From assembly GCA_963705285.1 (NCBI GenBank), contig OY970066.1, positions 5,518,001 to 5,582,000 of the forward strand: DNA of 64,000 nt, given 5' to 3'. Made by a program: the position numbers and the translations under genes. The notes beneath the pieces were generated by a model. That model did no database searches. It had not been told where the DNA came from and worked only from the letters and a program-made list of their open reading frames with translations. Positions 43,115 to 51,781 of this stretch are shown here, one piece after another (positions within the stretch are counted from its first letter, which is position 1; every line of letters begins with the position of its first letter). This stretch comes from JACMLD01 sp963705285. GTDB taxonomy: Bacteria > Bacteroidota > Bacteroidia > Chitinophagales > Chitinophagaceae.

Positions 43115-44077
43115 TTACTTCTCCAGGTTAAACAGGCTATCCACAAACTCATGCTTATCAAACACCAATAAATCTTCCATTTTCTCCCCTACACCGATAA
43201 ACTTTACGGGTATTTTAAACTGATTGGCAATGGCCAACACCACGCCGCCTTTGGCAGTGCCATCTAATTTGGTAATGGTAAGCGCAGATACGTCGGTAGC
43301 GGCCGTAAAATGTTTGGCCTGCTCCAGTGCGTTCTGCCCGGTAGAACCATCTAACACCAGCATTACTTCATGCGGTGCTTCAGGTATTACTTTTTGAATC
43401 ACGCGTTTTATTTTGCCGAGTTCATCCATCAGATGGGCTTTGTTGTGCAACCGGCCTGCGGTGTCAATAATGATGATGTCGCTGCCGCGAGATACACCGC
43501 TTTGTACGGTATCGAATGCTACAGCGGCGGGGTCGCTGCCCATATCTTGTTTTACAATAGGAACGCCGGCGCGCTCGCTCCATATGGTCAGCTGGTCAAC
43601 GGCTGCAGCGCGAAAAGTATCGGCTGCCCCCAGTAAAACGTTTTTACCGCCTTTTTTAAAATTATTAGCCAGTTTACCAATAGTGGTTGTTTTGCCCACG
43701 CCATTTACACCCACTACCAATATCACATACGGGCTGGCGGGCATGGGTGAAGTAAAATTATATTGATTGCCTTCAGGTGCCTCAACCAGCAGGGTTTCTA
43801 TCTCTTCCTGAAGAATGCGGTTGAGCTCGCTGGTGCTGAGGTATTTATCCCGGGCCACGCGTTTCTCTATCCGGTCGATGATCTGGATAGTGGTATCAAT
43901 GCCCACATCAGCGCTTACCAGCGCGTCTTCCAGGTTGTCGAGCACTTCTTCATCTACGGTACTTTTACCGGCAATGGCCTTGGTAATTTTAGAGAGAAAG
44001 CCTTCCTTGGTTTTTTGCAGACCCTGGTCGAGCGTTTCCTTTTCTTTTTTTCCAAATAATTTATCGAATAAACCCAT
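43115..44077 (-). CDS. ftsY: Signal recognition particle receptor FtsY
   Basis: A 320-residue FtsY. An N-terminal helical N domain is followed by the SRP-type GTPase: G1 GVNGVGKTTTIGKLA, DTFRAAAVDQL, DTAGR (G3), LTITKLDGTAKGG and the closing FIGVGEKMEDLLVFD. It docks the ribosome-SRP complex at the membrane. The long acidic A domain of E. coli is absent, as usual in this phylum. The DUF4295-rpmG-rpmB genes lie upstream on the same strand, with a terminator in between. Confidence 0.96.
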   Translation of the reverse strand: MGLFDKLFGKKEKETLDQGLQKTKEGFLSKITKAIAGKSTVDEEVLDNLEDALVSADVGIDTTIQIIDRIEKRVARDKYLSTSELNRILQEEIETLLVEAPEGNQYNFTSPMPASPYVILVVGVNGVGKTTTIGKLANNFKKGGKNVLLGAADTFRAAAVDQLTIWSERAGVPIVKQDMGSDPAAVAFDTVQSGVSRGSDIIIIDTAGRLHNKAHLMDELGKIKRVIQKVIPEAPHEVMLVLDGSTGQNALEQAKHFTAATDVSALTITKLDGTAKGGVVLAIANQFKIPVKFIGVGEKMEDLLVFDKHEFVDSLFNLEK

Positions 44078-44259
44078 TGTGAGTGTTAAGTTTTAAGTTC
44101 TGAGTTGTAAGTCCGTGTGGCGGCTTCCTGTCCTTCCAAAAATAATAATGATAAAACCCTTAATCTAAAGTGCTTCAAAAGTCAAAAGTATAGTATAGTA
44201 CTGGAAAGATCCCGGCAAAAGGTTTTCTGAGTTTTTGCCTTTGAATTTGTCAAAACAGA

Positions 44260-44291
44260 AAAAGCTGTTCCGGAAACCCAGAACAGCTTTT
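44260..44291 (-). terminator. Terminator of the rpmB-rpmG-DUF4295 operon
   Basis: AAAAGCTGTTC (44260-44270) pairs with GAACAGCTTTT (44281-44291), an 11-bp perfect stem with a 10-nt loop, followed by TTTTTC on the minus strand. It is 20 bp after the DUF4295 stop. Confidence 0.9.
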
Positions 44292-44310
44292 CAATATGGT
44301 AAACCTGCCA

Positions 44311-44481
44311 TTACTTACCGGCCAGGTATTCTTTCACTTTGTCTTTGTGTACAATCGCTTCTTTAAATGTATAAGCGCCGGACTTAGGACTGCGTACAGC
44401 CTTGATTACTTTTGTCCAGTTTTTTGCGTCAGCAGATGCTTTTAAATCCTTTTTCTGCGCGGTCTTAGCTGCTTTTGCCAT
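44311..44481 (-). CDS. DUF4295 family protein
   Basis: A 56-residue basic protein, MAKAAKTAQKKDLKASADAK and onward, ending VHKDKVKEYLAGK. It contains KNWTKVIKAVRSPKSGAYTFKEAIV, the DUF4295 signature. The family is Bacteroidota-specific and nearly always directly follows rpmB and rpmG, as here (29 bp after rpmG), so a ribosome-associated role is likely. The stop TAA is at 44311-44313. Confidence 0.88.
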   Translation of the reverse strand: MAKAAKTAQKKDLKASADAKNWTKVIKAVRSPKSGAYTFKEAIVHKDKVKEYLAGK

Positions 44482-44510
44482 GACTATCTATTATTAAAAG
44501 ATGAATTAAA

Positions 44511-44693
44511 TTACTTGATTTCTTTGTGTACAGTTACTTTTTTCAAAATAGCATTGAACTTTTTCAGTTCAATACGCTCAGGCGTATTTTTCTTATTTTT
44601 TACAGTAATGTAGCGGCTGGTACCGGGTTTACCGCTGGTTTTATGTTCTGTACATTCCAGGATAACCTGTACCCTGTTTCCTTTCTTTGCCAT
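44511..44693 (-). CDS. rpmG: Ribosomal protein bL33
   Basis: A 60-residue L33. MAKKGNRVQVILECTEHKTSGKPGTSRYITVKNKKNTPERIELKKFN is the standard form. Only one Cys (C14) of the two CxxC zinc pairs remains, so this is the Cys-poor (C-minus) type that does not bind zinc. Lies between rpmB and the DUF4295 gene. Confidence 0.95.
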   Translation of the reverse strand: MAKKGNRVQVILECTEHKTSGKPGTSRYITVKNKKNTPERIELKKFNAILKKVTVHKEIK

Positions 44694-44723
44694 TGTTAGG
44701 GAAATTTAATAGTTGTGTATTAC

Positions 44724-44960
44724 TTAGATATGTGTTCCGTTTGCCCTCAATTCCTTCACCACGGTATACAGCCCTCTTTTATTGATAGTGCGTATGCCAT
44801 CGGTCGTTAATTTGAGCGTAATCCACTTATCTTCTTCTGCAAGAAAAAAACGTTTGGTTTGCAGATTGGGCAAAAAACGACGCTTGGTTTTTATATTTGA
44901 GTGAGAAACTTTGTTCCCTGTTACCGGAACCTTACCGGTTACCTGACATACTCTGGCCAT
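44724..44960 (-). CDS. rpmB: Ribosomal protein bL28
   Basis: A 78-residue L28 from the ATG at 44960 (MARVCQVTGKVPVTGNKVSHSNIKTKRRFLPNLQ); an in-frame ATG three codons earlier is ignored because the family starts MA/MS-RVC. The chain fits RFFLAEEDKWITLKLTTDGIRTINKRGL. First gene of the rpmB-rpmG-DUF4295 operon. Confidence 0.95.
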   Translation of the reverse strand: MARVCQVTGKVPVTGNKVSHSNIKTKRRFLPNLQTKRFFLAEEDKWITLKLTTDGIRTINKRGLYTVVKELRANGTHI

Positions 44961-44981
44961 GATGTACAAAATTTAGGACGG

Positions 44982-45014
44982 CAAAGGTAGGGAAAGGCAG
45001 GCAATTATCACAAA
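44982..45014 (-). promoter_or_regulatory. Promoter for rpmB operon
   Basis: Minus-strand TTTG (45011-45014), a 21-bp spacer and TACCTTTG (44982-44989) match the Bacteroidota consensus, ending 21 bp before the rpmB start. Confidence 0.7.
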
Positions 45015-45254
45015 GAAAATCAAGGTTTTTCCGAATTACATCTTGCAAACCGGTCTTTGAGTCAAAAACCGGTGCTGAAATCCCGCACACGCTGCTTACA
45101 TCCGGCAGATCATGGTAGCATTTGCAAGTTTTTAGGCGCCGGCGGCACCAAGCGGTACAAGATAAACCGGCCGGGTGCCAGACCATCGCAATTAATAATT
45201 AATTAATTTCAAGTGGCTAAGGGGCGCTTACCTTGCGTAAAAAGCGCCTGAATT

Positions 45255-47408
45255 ATGCACGACGGGAAAAATATGAAGAAGAAAACAATTACACGGGATA
45301 TCAGCTGGCTTTCATTCAATGCACGTGTTTTACAGGAAGCGGCAGATAATACAGTCCCCCTGAAGGAACGCATCAAATTTCTGGGCATTTTTTCTAATAA
45401 TACCGACGAGTTTTTCAGGGTACGTGTGGCTACCCTCAAAAGAATGATAGAGCTCGAAAACAAGACCCACCGCGTAAAGGCCAATATGCACCTGGAAGAA
45501 AGTCCTGAAAAAATATTGGAAGAAATTCAGCTGATTGTGCTGCGGCAGCAAAATGAGTTTAACCGGGTGTGGGAAGAAATTAATGGCGAGTTGCAGAAAG
45601 AGAAGATTTTTATTGTTACAGAAAAACAACTCAACCGCGAACAGAAAGTATTTGTACAGCGGCATTTTGAGGAAGAAGTGCGCTCCAACATCATTCCTTT
45701 GATGATTGAAAACATTCCGCAGTTGCCGTATTTGCGCGATAAATCAATTTACCTGGGCGTGGTAATGTCCTCCAAAGAAAATGCTTACAACCAGAAATAT
45801 GCGCTGATAGAGATCCCCAGCCGCGCACTTGGGCGCTTTGTATTGCTGCCGTCAGCGCCGGGCGAACAACACATTATTTTACTGGAAGACATCGTGCGCT
45901 TCAACCTCCCCTCTATCTTTTCCTATTTTGCGTATAATAAATTCGATTCGTGGATATTTAAAGTGACCCGCGATGCAGAAATGGATATTGATAACGATGT
46001 AGCTACCACACTCATCCAAAAAATAGAAAAAGGTATCAAAAACCGGCGGCGGGGTAAACCGGTGCGCTTTGTGTACGACCGGGAAATGAATGCCGGTCTG
46101 CTGGAATTCCTGATGCGGAAAATGAACATGAGCAAGAAAGACAACCTGATACCCGGCGGACGCATTCATAACTTCCGGCACTTCATGGATTTTCCGGATA
46201 TCATCCCCAAAAAAAGCCTTCGCAAAAAACCATTTACGCACCCCCTGCTGGTGGGCACAAAAAGGGTAACCGATGTAGTGCTTGAGAAAGATATATTATT
46301 AAGCTTTCCCTATCATTCTTTTAATGGCGTGCTGGATATGCTGCGCGAAGCGGCCATGGACCCTCACGTAACAGCTATCAAAATAACTGCCTACCGCCTG
46401 GCCTCCAATTCTAAAGTAATCAACGCGCTGGTGAACGCTGTAAGAAACGGTAAACACGTTACTGTAATGATAGAACTGCGCGCTCGGTTTGATGAAGAGG
46501 CCAACCTTGAATGGAAAGAAAGGCTGGAAGAGGAAGGTGTAAAAGTGCTGATTGGCATTCCTAATATGAAAGTACATGCCAAGCTTTGCCTCATAAAAAA
46601 ACGCGTCAACAATTATACCACCCATTACGGTTTTGTAAGCACGGGCAACCTCAACGAAAAAACCGCTACCATTTACGGCGACCAGTGCCTGCTTACCTCT
46701 AACCGTAGTATTATGGCAGATGTAAATAAGATGTTTCTGTACCTGGAGAAACCAAAAGAAGGCGAAAAATTTATCAAAGCCTGTAAAACGCTTATCCCCT
46801 GTCCTACCGGCCTGCGTACCCACCTGCTGCGCATGATACAAAAAGAAATACGACTGGCAGAAAAAGGAAAGCCGGCTTCTATCATACTTAAAATGAATTC
46901 GCTGTCTGATGAAGAACTGATATTTAAATTGTATGAAGCCGCCAAAGCCGGTGTGGCACTCAAATTAATTGTAAGGGGTATCTTCTGCATGCTGACGGAG
47001 AATAAAAAATTTGTGATACCGGTAAAAGCCATCAGCATTGTAGATGAATACCTGGAGCATGCAAGGGTATTTATCTTCCATAATGGTGGTAAAGAACGGG
47101 TGTTTATATCTTCAGCTGACTGGATGGTAAGAAATATAGATCACCGTGTAGAGGTAACTTGTCCTATTTTCAACAGCGATATTAAGAAAGTGTTGAAAAC
47201 TATTCTGGATATTCAGTTGAATGCTAATGTGAAAGCCAGAATTTTGAACAATGGTCTGAGTAACGAGTATGTGCGGTCAACCGGTAAACGGGTGCGTGCG
47301 CAGGTGGAGATCTACAATTACTTGCATAGTGCTGTGAAAGCGGCGTTGCCAGAATCAGAAATAAAAGAACCTGTAATGCCTGCAGTGGTATTTCCGGATA
47401 TAATTTGA
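45255..47408 (+). CDS. ppk1: Polyphosphate kinase 1
   Basis: A 717-residue PPK1. The N-terminal domain has ITRDISWLSFNARVLQEAADNTVPLKERIKFLGIFSNNTDEFFRVR. H441 in KVHAKLCLIKKR is the phosphorylated His region, with ARFDEEANLEWKERLEEEGV before it. STGNLNEKTATIYGDQCLLT and ISSADWMVRNIDHRVEVTCPI complete the active site. It makes inorganic polyphosphate from ATP. A possible second start is the ATG at 45273. Its stop lies inside the first unit of a 94-bp tandem repeat, and a Ppx/GppA gene follows. The two enzymes make and break polyphosphate. Confidence 0.95.
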   Translation: MHDGKNMKKKTITRDISWLSFNARVLQEAADNTVPLKERIKFLGIFSNNTDEFFRVRVATLKRMIELENKTHRVKANMHLEESPEKILEEIQLIVLRQQNEFNRVWEEINGELQKEKIFIVTEKQLNREQKVFVQRHFEEEVRSNIIPLMIENIPQLPYLRDKSIYLGVVMSSKENAYNQKYALIEIPSRALGRFVLLPSAPGEQHIILLEDIVRFNLPSIFSYFAYNKFDSWIFKVTRDAEMDIDNDVATTLIQKIEKGIKNRRRGKPVRFVYDREMNAGLLEFLMRKMNMSKKDNLIPGGRIHNFRHFMDFPDIIPKKSLRKKPFTHPLLVGTKRVTDVVLEKDILLSFPYHSFNGVLDMLREAAMDPHVTAIKITAYRLASNSKVINALVNAVRNGKHVTVMIELRARFDEEANLEWKERLEEEGVKVLIGIPNMKVHAKLCLIKKRVNNYTTHYGFVSTGNLNEKTATIYGDQCLLTSNRSIMADVNKMFLYLEKPKEGEKFIKACKTLIPCPTGLRTHLLRMIQKEIRLAEKGKPASIILKMNSLSDEELIFKLYEAAKAGVALKLIVRGIFCMLTENKKFVIPVKAISIVDEYLEHARVFIFHNGGKERVFISSADWMVRNIDHRVEVTCPIFNSDIKKVLKTILDIQLNANVKARILNNGLSNEYVRSTGKRVRAQVEIYNYLHSAVKAALPESEIKEPVMPAVVFPDII

Positions 47409-47770
47409 TTTTGAGATTGCGGGATGTTGAGATCTTGAGATTTGCGTTTGCGGGTATTTGTTTCACGCAGCGTTTGGGCGAGGCGGTGGACGCAGTTTCT
47501 GATTTTGAGATTGCGGGATTTTGGGATTTTGAGATTTGCGTTTGCGGGTATTTGTTTCTCGCAGCATTTGGGCTAGGGGGCGGACGCAGGATCTGATTTC
47601 GTGATTTTGAGATTGTGCGATTTTGAGATTTGCGTTTGCGGGTATTTGTTTCTCGCAGCGTTTGGTCGAGGCGGCGGACGCAGGATCTGATTTCGGGATG
47701 TTGAGATTGTGCGATTTTGAGATTTGCGTTTGCGGGTATTTGTTTCTCGCAGCGTTGGGGCGAGGCAGGG
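47404..47770. repeat. 94-bp tandem repeat, about 3.9 copies
   Basis: The word GAGATTTGCGTTTGCGGGTA occurs at 47437, 47531, 47625 and 47719, each exactly 94 bp apart. Units share TTTGTTTCTCGCAGCGTTTGG and GGCGGACGCAGG. As 94 is not a multiple of three, frames change at each copy, so any frame through it is accidental. It starts at the ppk1 stop and ends just before the likely ppx start. Confidence 0.9.
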
Positions 47771-47816
47771 TAAGGTGGTTCATAAAAAACAATACCATAA
47801 CAAAAACTACTACACA

Positions 47817-48713
47817 TTGAGACTGGCAGCAATTGACATTGGAAGTAACGCGGCCCGGCTGCTGATATCGGATGTAGTAAGAAACACCGAAGGCAAACCC
47901 GATTTTAATAAACTCAACCTGGTTCGCGTACCCCTCCGACTGGGTTTTGATGTGTTTGAAAAAAAAGAAATCTCTGCGCAGAAAACAGAAATGATTGTAC
48001 AAACCATGCAGGCATACAAATGCCTGATAGACGTCTACGAAGTACAGCACATTAAGGCCTGCGCCACTTCTGCCATGCGTGATGCAGTGAACGCAGCAGC
48101 CATTATAGAAAGGGTTAAGCACGAGACCGGAATAGAAATAAGAGTTATCAGCGGAGATGAAGAAGCCGCGGTCATTTATGAAAACCATGTTGCCGAAAAC
48201 ATGGACAAAGAACATTCTTATTTGTACATTGATGTTGGCGGCGGCAGTACAGAACTTACGCTGTTCAGCCAGAACCAACTTGTTTTTAAACAGTCTTTTA
48301 ATATAGGCACCATCCGCCTGTTAAAAAACCAGGTTACAGAAGCTCATTGGGATGAGATGAAAAATTACATCCGCGAAAAAACCAGGGGGCACAAAGCCGT
48401 GGTGGCTATTGGTACGGGTGGCAATATCAATAAAGTATTTTCCATGTCTAAAAAGAAAGACGGCAAACCCCTGCCGTTGGAATTGCTCAAAGACTATTAC
48501 AAAGAACTCAGCAGTTTTTCTTTATATGCCCGGATGCGTGTGTACAACCTGCGCGAAGACAGGGCCGATGTAATTTTACCTGCCATACAGATATACATCA
48601 ATGTAATGCGCTGGGCGGCTATAGAAGAGATATTTGTACCTAAGATTGGCCTGGCAGATGGCCTATTGCATACATTGTACGAAGAAGTAAGAATGAAAGA
48701 GATAGCTGTTTAA
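47817..48713 (+). CDS. ppx: Ppx/GppA family phosphatase
   Basis: About 298 residues from the TTG at 47817 (read as Met, then RLAAIDIGSNAARLLI). The actin-fold ASKHA signature is complete: AIDIGSNAARLL, ATSAMRDAVNA, YIDVGGGSTELTLF and AIGTGGNINKVF. Relatives hydrolyse polyphosphate or pppGpp. The frame is open back to 47724, and GTG at 47775 is an alternative start, but the part before 47770 is the tandem repeat. Paired with ppk1 upstream; probably controls polyphosphate level. Confidence 0.88.
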   Translation: MRLAAIDIGSNAARLLISDVVRNTEGKPDFNKLNLVRVPLRLGFDVFEKKEISAQKTEMIVQTMQAYKCLIDVYEVQHIKACATSAMRDAVNAAAIIERVKHETGIEIRVISGDEEAAVIYENHVAENMDKEHSYLYIDVGGGSTELTLFSQNQLVFKQSFNIGTIRLLKNQVTEAHWDEMKNYIREKTRGHKAVVAIGTGGNINKVFSMSKKKDGKPLPLELLKDYYKELSSFSLYARMRVYNLREDRADVILPAIQIYINVMRWAAIEEIFVPKIGLADGLLHTLYEEVRMKEIAV

Positions 48714-48807
48714 TATTGCTGATTTTAAAATTGCTGGATGCTGAGATTATTGATCCGGCTAGAGCAAATCTCCCAATCCCGAAATCCCGAAATCTAAAAC
48801 TGGTTTT

Positions 48808-49623
48808 ATGTCAACCTCCAGGGAAGTAAAAAAAATTACTACGCATACGTTGCAAAAAATGAAAGATGCCGGTGAAAAGATCTCCATGATCACCGCCTAT
48901 GATTTTTCTTTCGCAAAGATTTTTGATGCGGCCGGTATAGATATCATATTGGTGGGAGACTCTGCCAGCAACGTAATGGCCGGCCATGAAACGACCCTGC
49001 CCATTACGCTGGACCAAATGATTTACCATGCCTCATCGGTCGTGCGCGGTACAGACAGGTGCCTTATTGTAGTTGATCTGCCATTTGGTTCTTACCAGGG
49101 CAATTCAAAAGAAGCCCTCAGTTCCACCATCCGCATTATGAAAGAAACCGGCGCACACTCCATTAAACTGGAAGGCGGAGAAGAGATCCTGGAATCTGTT
49201 AAACGCATTATTTCTGCCGGTGTACCAGTAATGGGGCACCTGGGTTTAACGCCTCAATCCATCTATAAATTTGGTACGTACACAGTGCGCGCAAAAGAAG
49301 AGGCTGAGGCCGATAAACTAAAAAAAGATGCCCTGCTGTTGCAGGAGGCAGGTTGCTTTGCATTGGTGCTGGAGAAGATTCCGGCGCTGTTGGCGAAAGA
49401 AGTGGCAGAAAGCCTGAGTATTCCCACCATTGGTATTGGTGCAGGTAAATATTGTGATGGCCAGGTATTGGTAATGCATGATATGCTGGGTATCAATACT
49501 GAATTCAAACCCCGTTTTCTGCGCAAATACCTCGACCTGTTTACCACCATTACCGGCGCCGTACAACATTATATCAAAGATGTAAAGAGCAATGACTTCC
49601 CCAACGATAGTGAACAGTATTAG
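48808..49623 (+). CDS. panB: 3-methyl-2-oxobutanoate hydroxymethyltransferase
   Basis: A 271-residue PanB, first enzyme of pantothenate synthesis (ketoisovalerate to ketopantoate). ISMITAYDFSFAKIFDAAGIDIILVGDSASNVMAGHETTLPITLDQM has the Mg2+-binding Asp residues. DLPFGSYQGN, KLEGGEEILE, GHLGLTPQSIYKFG and IPTIGIGAGKYCDGQVLVMHDMLG are all standard. The Glu of LVLEKIP is the general base region. Single gene here. Confidence 0.95.
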   Translation: MSTSREVKKITTHTLQKMKDAGEKISMITAYDFSFAKIFDAAGIDIILVGDSASNVMAGHETTLPITLDQMIYHASSVVRGTDRCLIVVDLPFGSYQGNSKEALSSTIRIMKETGAHSIKLEGGEEILESVKRIISAGVPVMGHLGLTPQSIYKFGTYTVRAKEEAEADKLKKDALLLQEAGCFALVLEKIPALLAKEVAESLSIPTIGIGAGKYCDGQVLVMHDMLGINTEFKPRFLRKYLDLFTTITGAVQHYIKDVKSNDFPNDSEQY

Positions 49624-49835
49624 TTGATTGGTGGATTAGTTGATCAGTTGCCTGGTTGATCAGTAATTGCCGGTTGACTAGTTAGTTAGTAATTAGTAAG
49701 CGATGCCTGATTGGTTAATTAGTCAAAAGTTCAAAAACCGAAGCCAAAAACCGTTAGATGAAAACATCCTCAGGTTGCAGACTTCGGTCAATTATTAATT
49801 ATTAATTCTTAATTATTAATTATTAATTACCAATA
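49624..49835. repeat. GTTGATCA repeat and AT-rich gap
   Basis: At 49624-49700 GTTGATTGGTGGATTAGTTG and GGTTGATCAG units run in one orientation. 49786-49830 is TTAATTATTAATT repeated four times. The gap lies between convergent genes; I see no terminator with a T-run. Confidence 0.65.
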
Positions 49836-50282
49836 CTACTTCACCGCATTCAACGCATCAGCATCCAGCACATCATACATTTTAACGTTAGAATATTTAA
49901 CCTGTATGTTTTTATACAGCATACTGCACGGGGTGGGTGCAGTTACGTTTTCTGCTGTTTTAATTTTTGTGTAGAAAAATGCTTTCATGTGCTTTTTCTC
50001 TTTCTCCAGCACGCTGTTGGCGGTAGCAAAGTTGGCAGATAAATCGCCGTTGTTGGTGCCCTGGGCAAATACGGCTACTAATTTTTCTTCTTCGTTGTTA
50101 GAAGTAACACGCAGTATCTGGCAGGCACAAACCTTGGCCGATTCTACTTCAAACAAAGATTTCTTTTCTTTTAAAACGGCAGTAAATGTGCGGGGGAATT
50201 TAACATCAGAAGGATTGCCGGAACCTGCAAAAGCAGCGGTGAAAACAGTCATGGCTACAGCCAGGGTAATAAAAAGTTTCAT
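49836..50282 (-). CDS. Secreted hypothetical protein
   Basis: A 148-residue protein with a Sec signal peptide (MKLFITLAVAMTVFTAAFA, cleaved before GSGNPSD). The mature part has VKFPRTFTAVLKEKKSLFEVESAKVCACQILRV, three cysteines in all (two in VCACQ, one in TPCSML), and FYTKIKTAENVTAPTPCSMLYKN. I recognise no family. It is likely periplasmic and single-gene. It is transcribed away from the lytS-like gene. Confidence 0.65.
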   Translation of the reverse strand: MKLFITLAVAMTVFTAAFAGSGNPSDVKFPRTFTAVLKEKKSLFEVESAKVCACQILRVTSNNEEEKLVAVFAQGTNNGDLSANFATANSVLEKEKKHMKAFFYTKIKTAENVTAPTPCSMLYKNIQVKYSNVKMYDVLDADALNAVK

Positions 50283-50356
50283 GGTACGAGGTTATCAAGT
50301 TTACAAAGGGGTTACGGTTTCTTCGGAAATTGAACTTGATAAAACCATCTGCTAGA

Positions 50357-50383
50357 AAATAAAAAAACCTGCAGATGCAGGTC
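50357..50383. other. Hairpin with A-run, upstream of the secreted hypothetical
   Basis: ACCTGCA and TGCAGGT form a tight stem around GA, flanked on the plus strand by AAAAAA on the left. Read on the minus strand this is hairpin plus T-run, a terminator-like shape, but it sits in the 5' leader region of the 49836-50282 gene, so it may stop read-through or attenuate it. Confidence 0.5.
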
Positions 50384-50623
50384 TTTCATTGGGGGCTTGG
50401 ATGATGTAAAACTTGCAAAAAGATTCGACACCTCATAGCTTTTTGCAAAGTTTTTTTACCACATCTTTAACAGCGGTTGGTTTTCAGCTGTTTAAACAAA
50501 CCTTTCGACCCTATACTCACCGACAAATACTGCTTCTTGCTCTATTTTATTTCATTGTCAGCTGTTGCAGCTATACCTTACCGACCATTTGCCAACCAAA
50601 TTTGTGTAACCGCCAGCTAAACA

Positions 50624-51781
50624 ATGAACCCAAATAAAAAGACCCTTCAAATTATCATTCATGTTGCCATATGGACGGGGTTTCTGCTGCTGCCGTTTTT
50701 CAACTTTTCAGGCCCAAGGGAAATGCCGTTTAACCCAGACAAAAAAATGCAATTGCTTTTTTTTACCACCAACCTGTTTTTGATTGGGTTTTACTATGTT
50801 CACTCTTTAATACTGATACCCAGGCTGCTTGCCGAAAGAAAAATAGGTGTATATGTAGCCTGGATATTAGCCATACTGGCCGTTTTTATATGTATACCGT
50901 TTGTTTATTTCCAGTTTGTAGAGATGCCGCCGCCAAGGTTTATACAAAACATGAACCATTTGCCGGGGCATGGTGCGCCAATGCCCGGTGGCGGAATGAT
51001 GGAGGAGAGAGATACGGCAAGCCTTCACCCCGGGCCAAATTTTCGCCGACCGGGCGGGCGTTTCGCGGGCCGCAGGATGATGCCGTTTACTTTTCCCGGC
51101 ACCATCATCCTGTTTTTGCTGATCTTAATTATTAGCGGCGGAATAAAGATCATCAACCAGTGGTTCAGGAGCGAACGGCGTACCGAAGAAATAGAAAAAG
51201 AAAAGATCAGTACCGAACTGGCATTGCTGCGTTCACAGGTAAACCCGCATTTTTTGTTCAATACGCTCAATAATATTTATTCGCTGGCAGTGGTTAACAG
51301 TCCTGACACTGCCGGTTCTGTTATGAAACTATCGGCCATCATGCGGTACGTGCTGGATGATGCCAAAGCCAATATGGTGCCGCTGACAAAAGAAATACAA
51401 TTTCTGGAGAACTATATCTCATTGCAACGGGTACGATTAACCGAAAAATCTGTCATTAATTTTTACGCTGCCGGCAATATTGACAACAAACAAATTGCCC
51501 CGCTGCTGCTGATTGCATTTGTTGAAAACGCCTGTAAATACGGCATTAGTACGCACCAGTCGGCAGTAATTGATGTAGCATTGAATGTATCCGGCAACCA
51601 TTTGGTCTTTAGCGTGGCCAACCATAAACTTACCACCCTGCCGGCGGCCACGGGCAATACCGGTATGGGGATCAAAAACACGAAACGGCGGCTTGAACTG
51701 TTGTATCCCCATAAACATACCCTGGTTATTGAAAACAGCAGCACTAATTTTCTAATCACATTAACACTCCATTTGGCATGA
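50624..51781 (+). CDS. LytS/YehU-type sensor histidine kinase
   Basis: A 385-residue kinase. Four membrane helices lie within residues about 8-100 and 150-185, separated by a Pro/Gly/Met-rich loop (PGHGAPMPGGGMMEERD). The His_kinase domain has LALLRSQVNPHFLFNTLNNIYSLAV with the phospho-His, and the ATPase part has LLIAFVENACKYGI and NTGMGIKNTKRRLELLYP. Its stop overlaps the LytTR regulator start (ATGA, 51778-51781), so they form one system. The signal is unknown. Confidence 0.92.
   Translation: MNPNKKTLQIIIHVAIWTGFLLLPFFNFSGPREMPFNPDKKMQLLFFTTNLFLIGFYYVHSLILIPRLLAERKIGVYVAWILAILAVFICIPFVYFQFVEMPPPRFIQNMNHLPGHGAPMPGGGMMEERDTASLHPGPNFRRPGGRFAGRRMMPFTFPGTIILFLLILIISGGIKIINQWFRSERRTEEIEKEKISTELALLRSQVNPHFLFNTLNNIYSLAVVNSPDTAGSVMKLSAIMRYVLDDAKANMVPLTKEIQFLENYISLQRVRLTEKSVINFYAAGNIDNKQIAPLLLIAFVENACKYGISTHQSAVIDVALNVSGNHLVFSVANHKLTTLPAATGNTGMGIKNTKRRLELLYPHKHTLVIENSSTNFLITLTLHLA

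Noticed and set aside
44932..45186. 84-residue frame upstream of rpmB
   Set aside because: Covers the rpmB promoter and start in another frame; a shadow of the control region.
47404..47770. Possible CRISPR array
   Set aside because: The 94-bp units are contiguous and nearly identical throughout; there are no unique spacers and no cas genes.
47224..48278. Long minus-strand frames over the 94-bp array with repeated ANxKxxxPQTQIS peptides
   Set aside because: They run antisense to ppk1 and ppx, and arise from reading the tandem repeat; no family features.
50357..50383. Riboswitch or attenuator in the leader of the secreted hypothetical gene
   Set aside because: Only one small hairpin is visible, with no conserved riboswitch core; kept as a plain hairpin.
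50413..50637. 74-residue plus-strand frame before the lytS-like gene
   Set aside because: It needs a TTG start, has low-complexity hydrophobic text, overlaps the kinase start and shows no family pattern.
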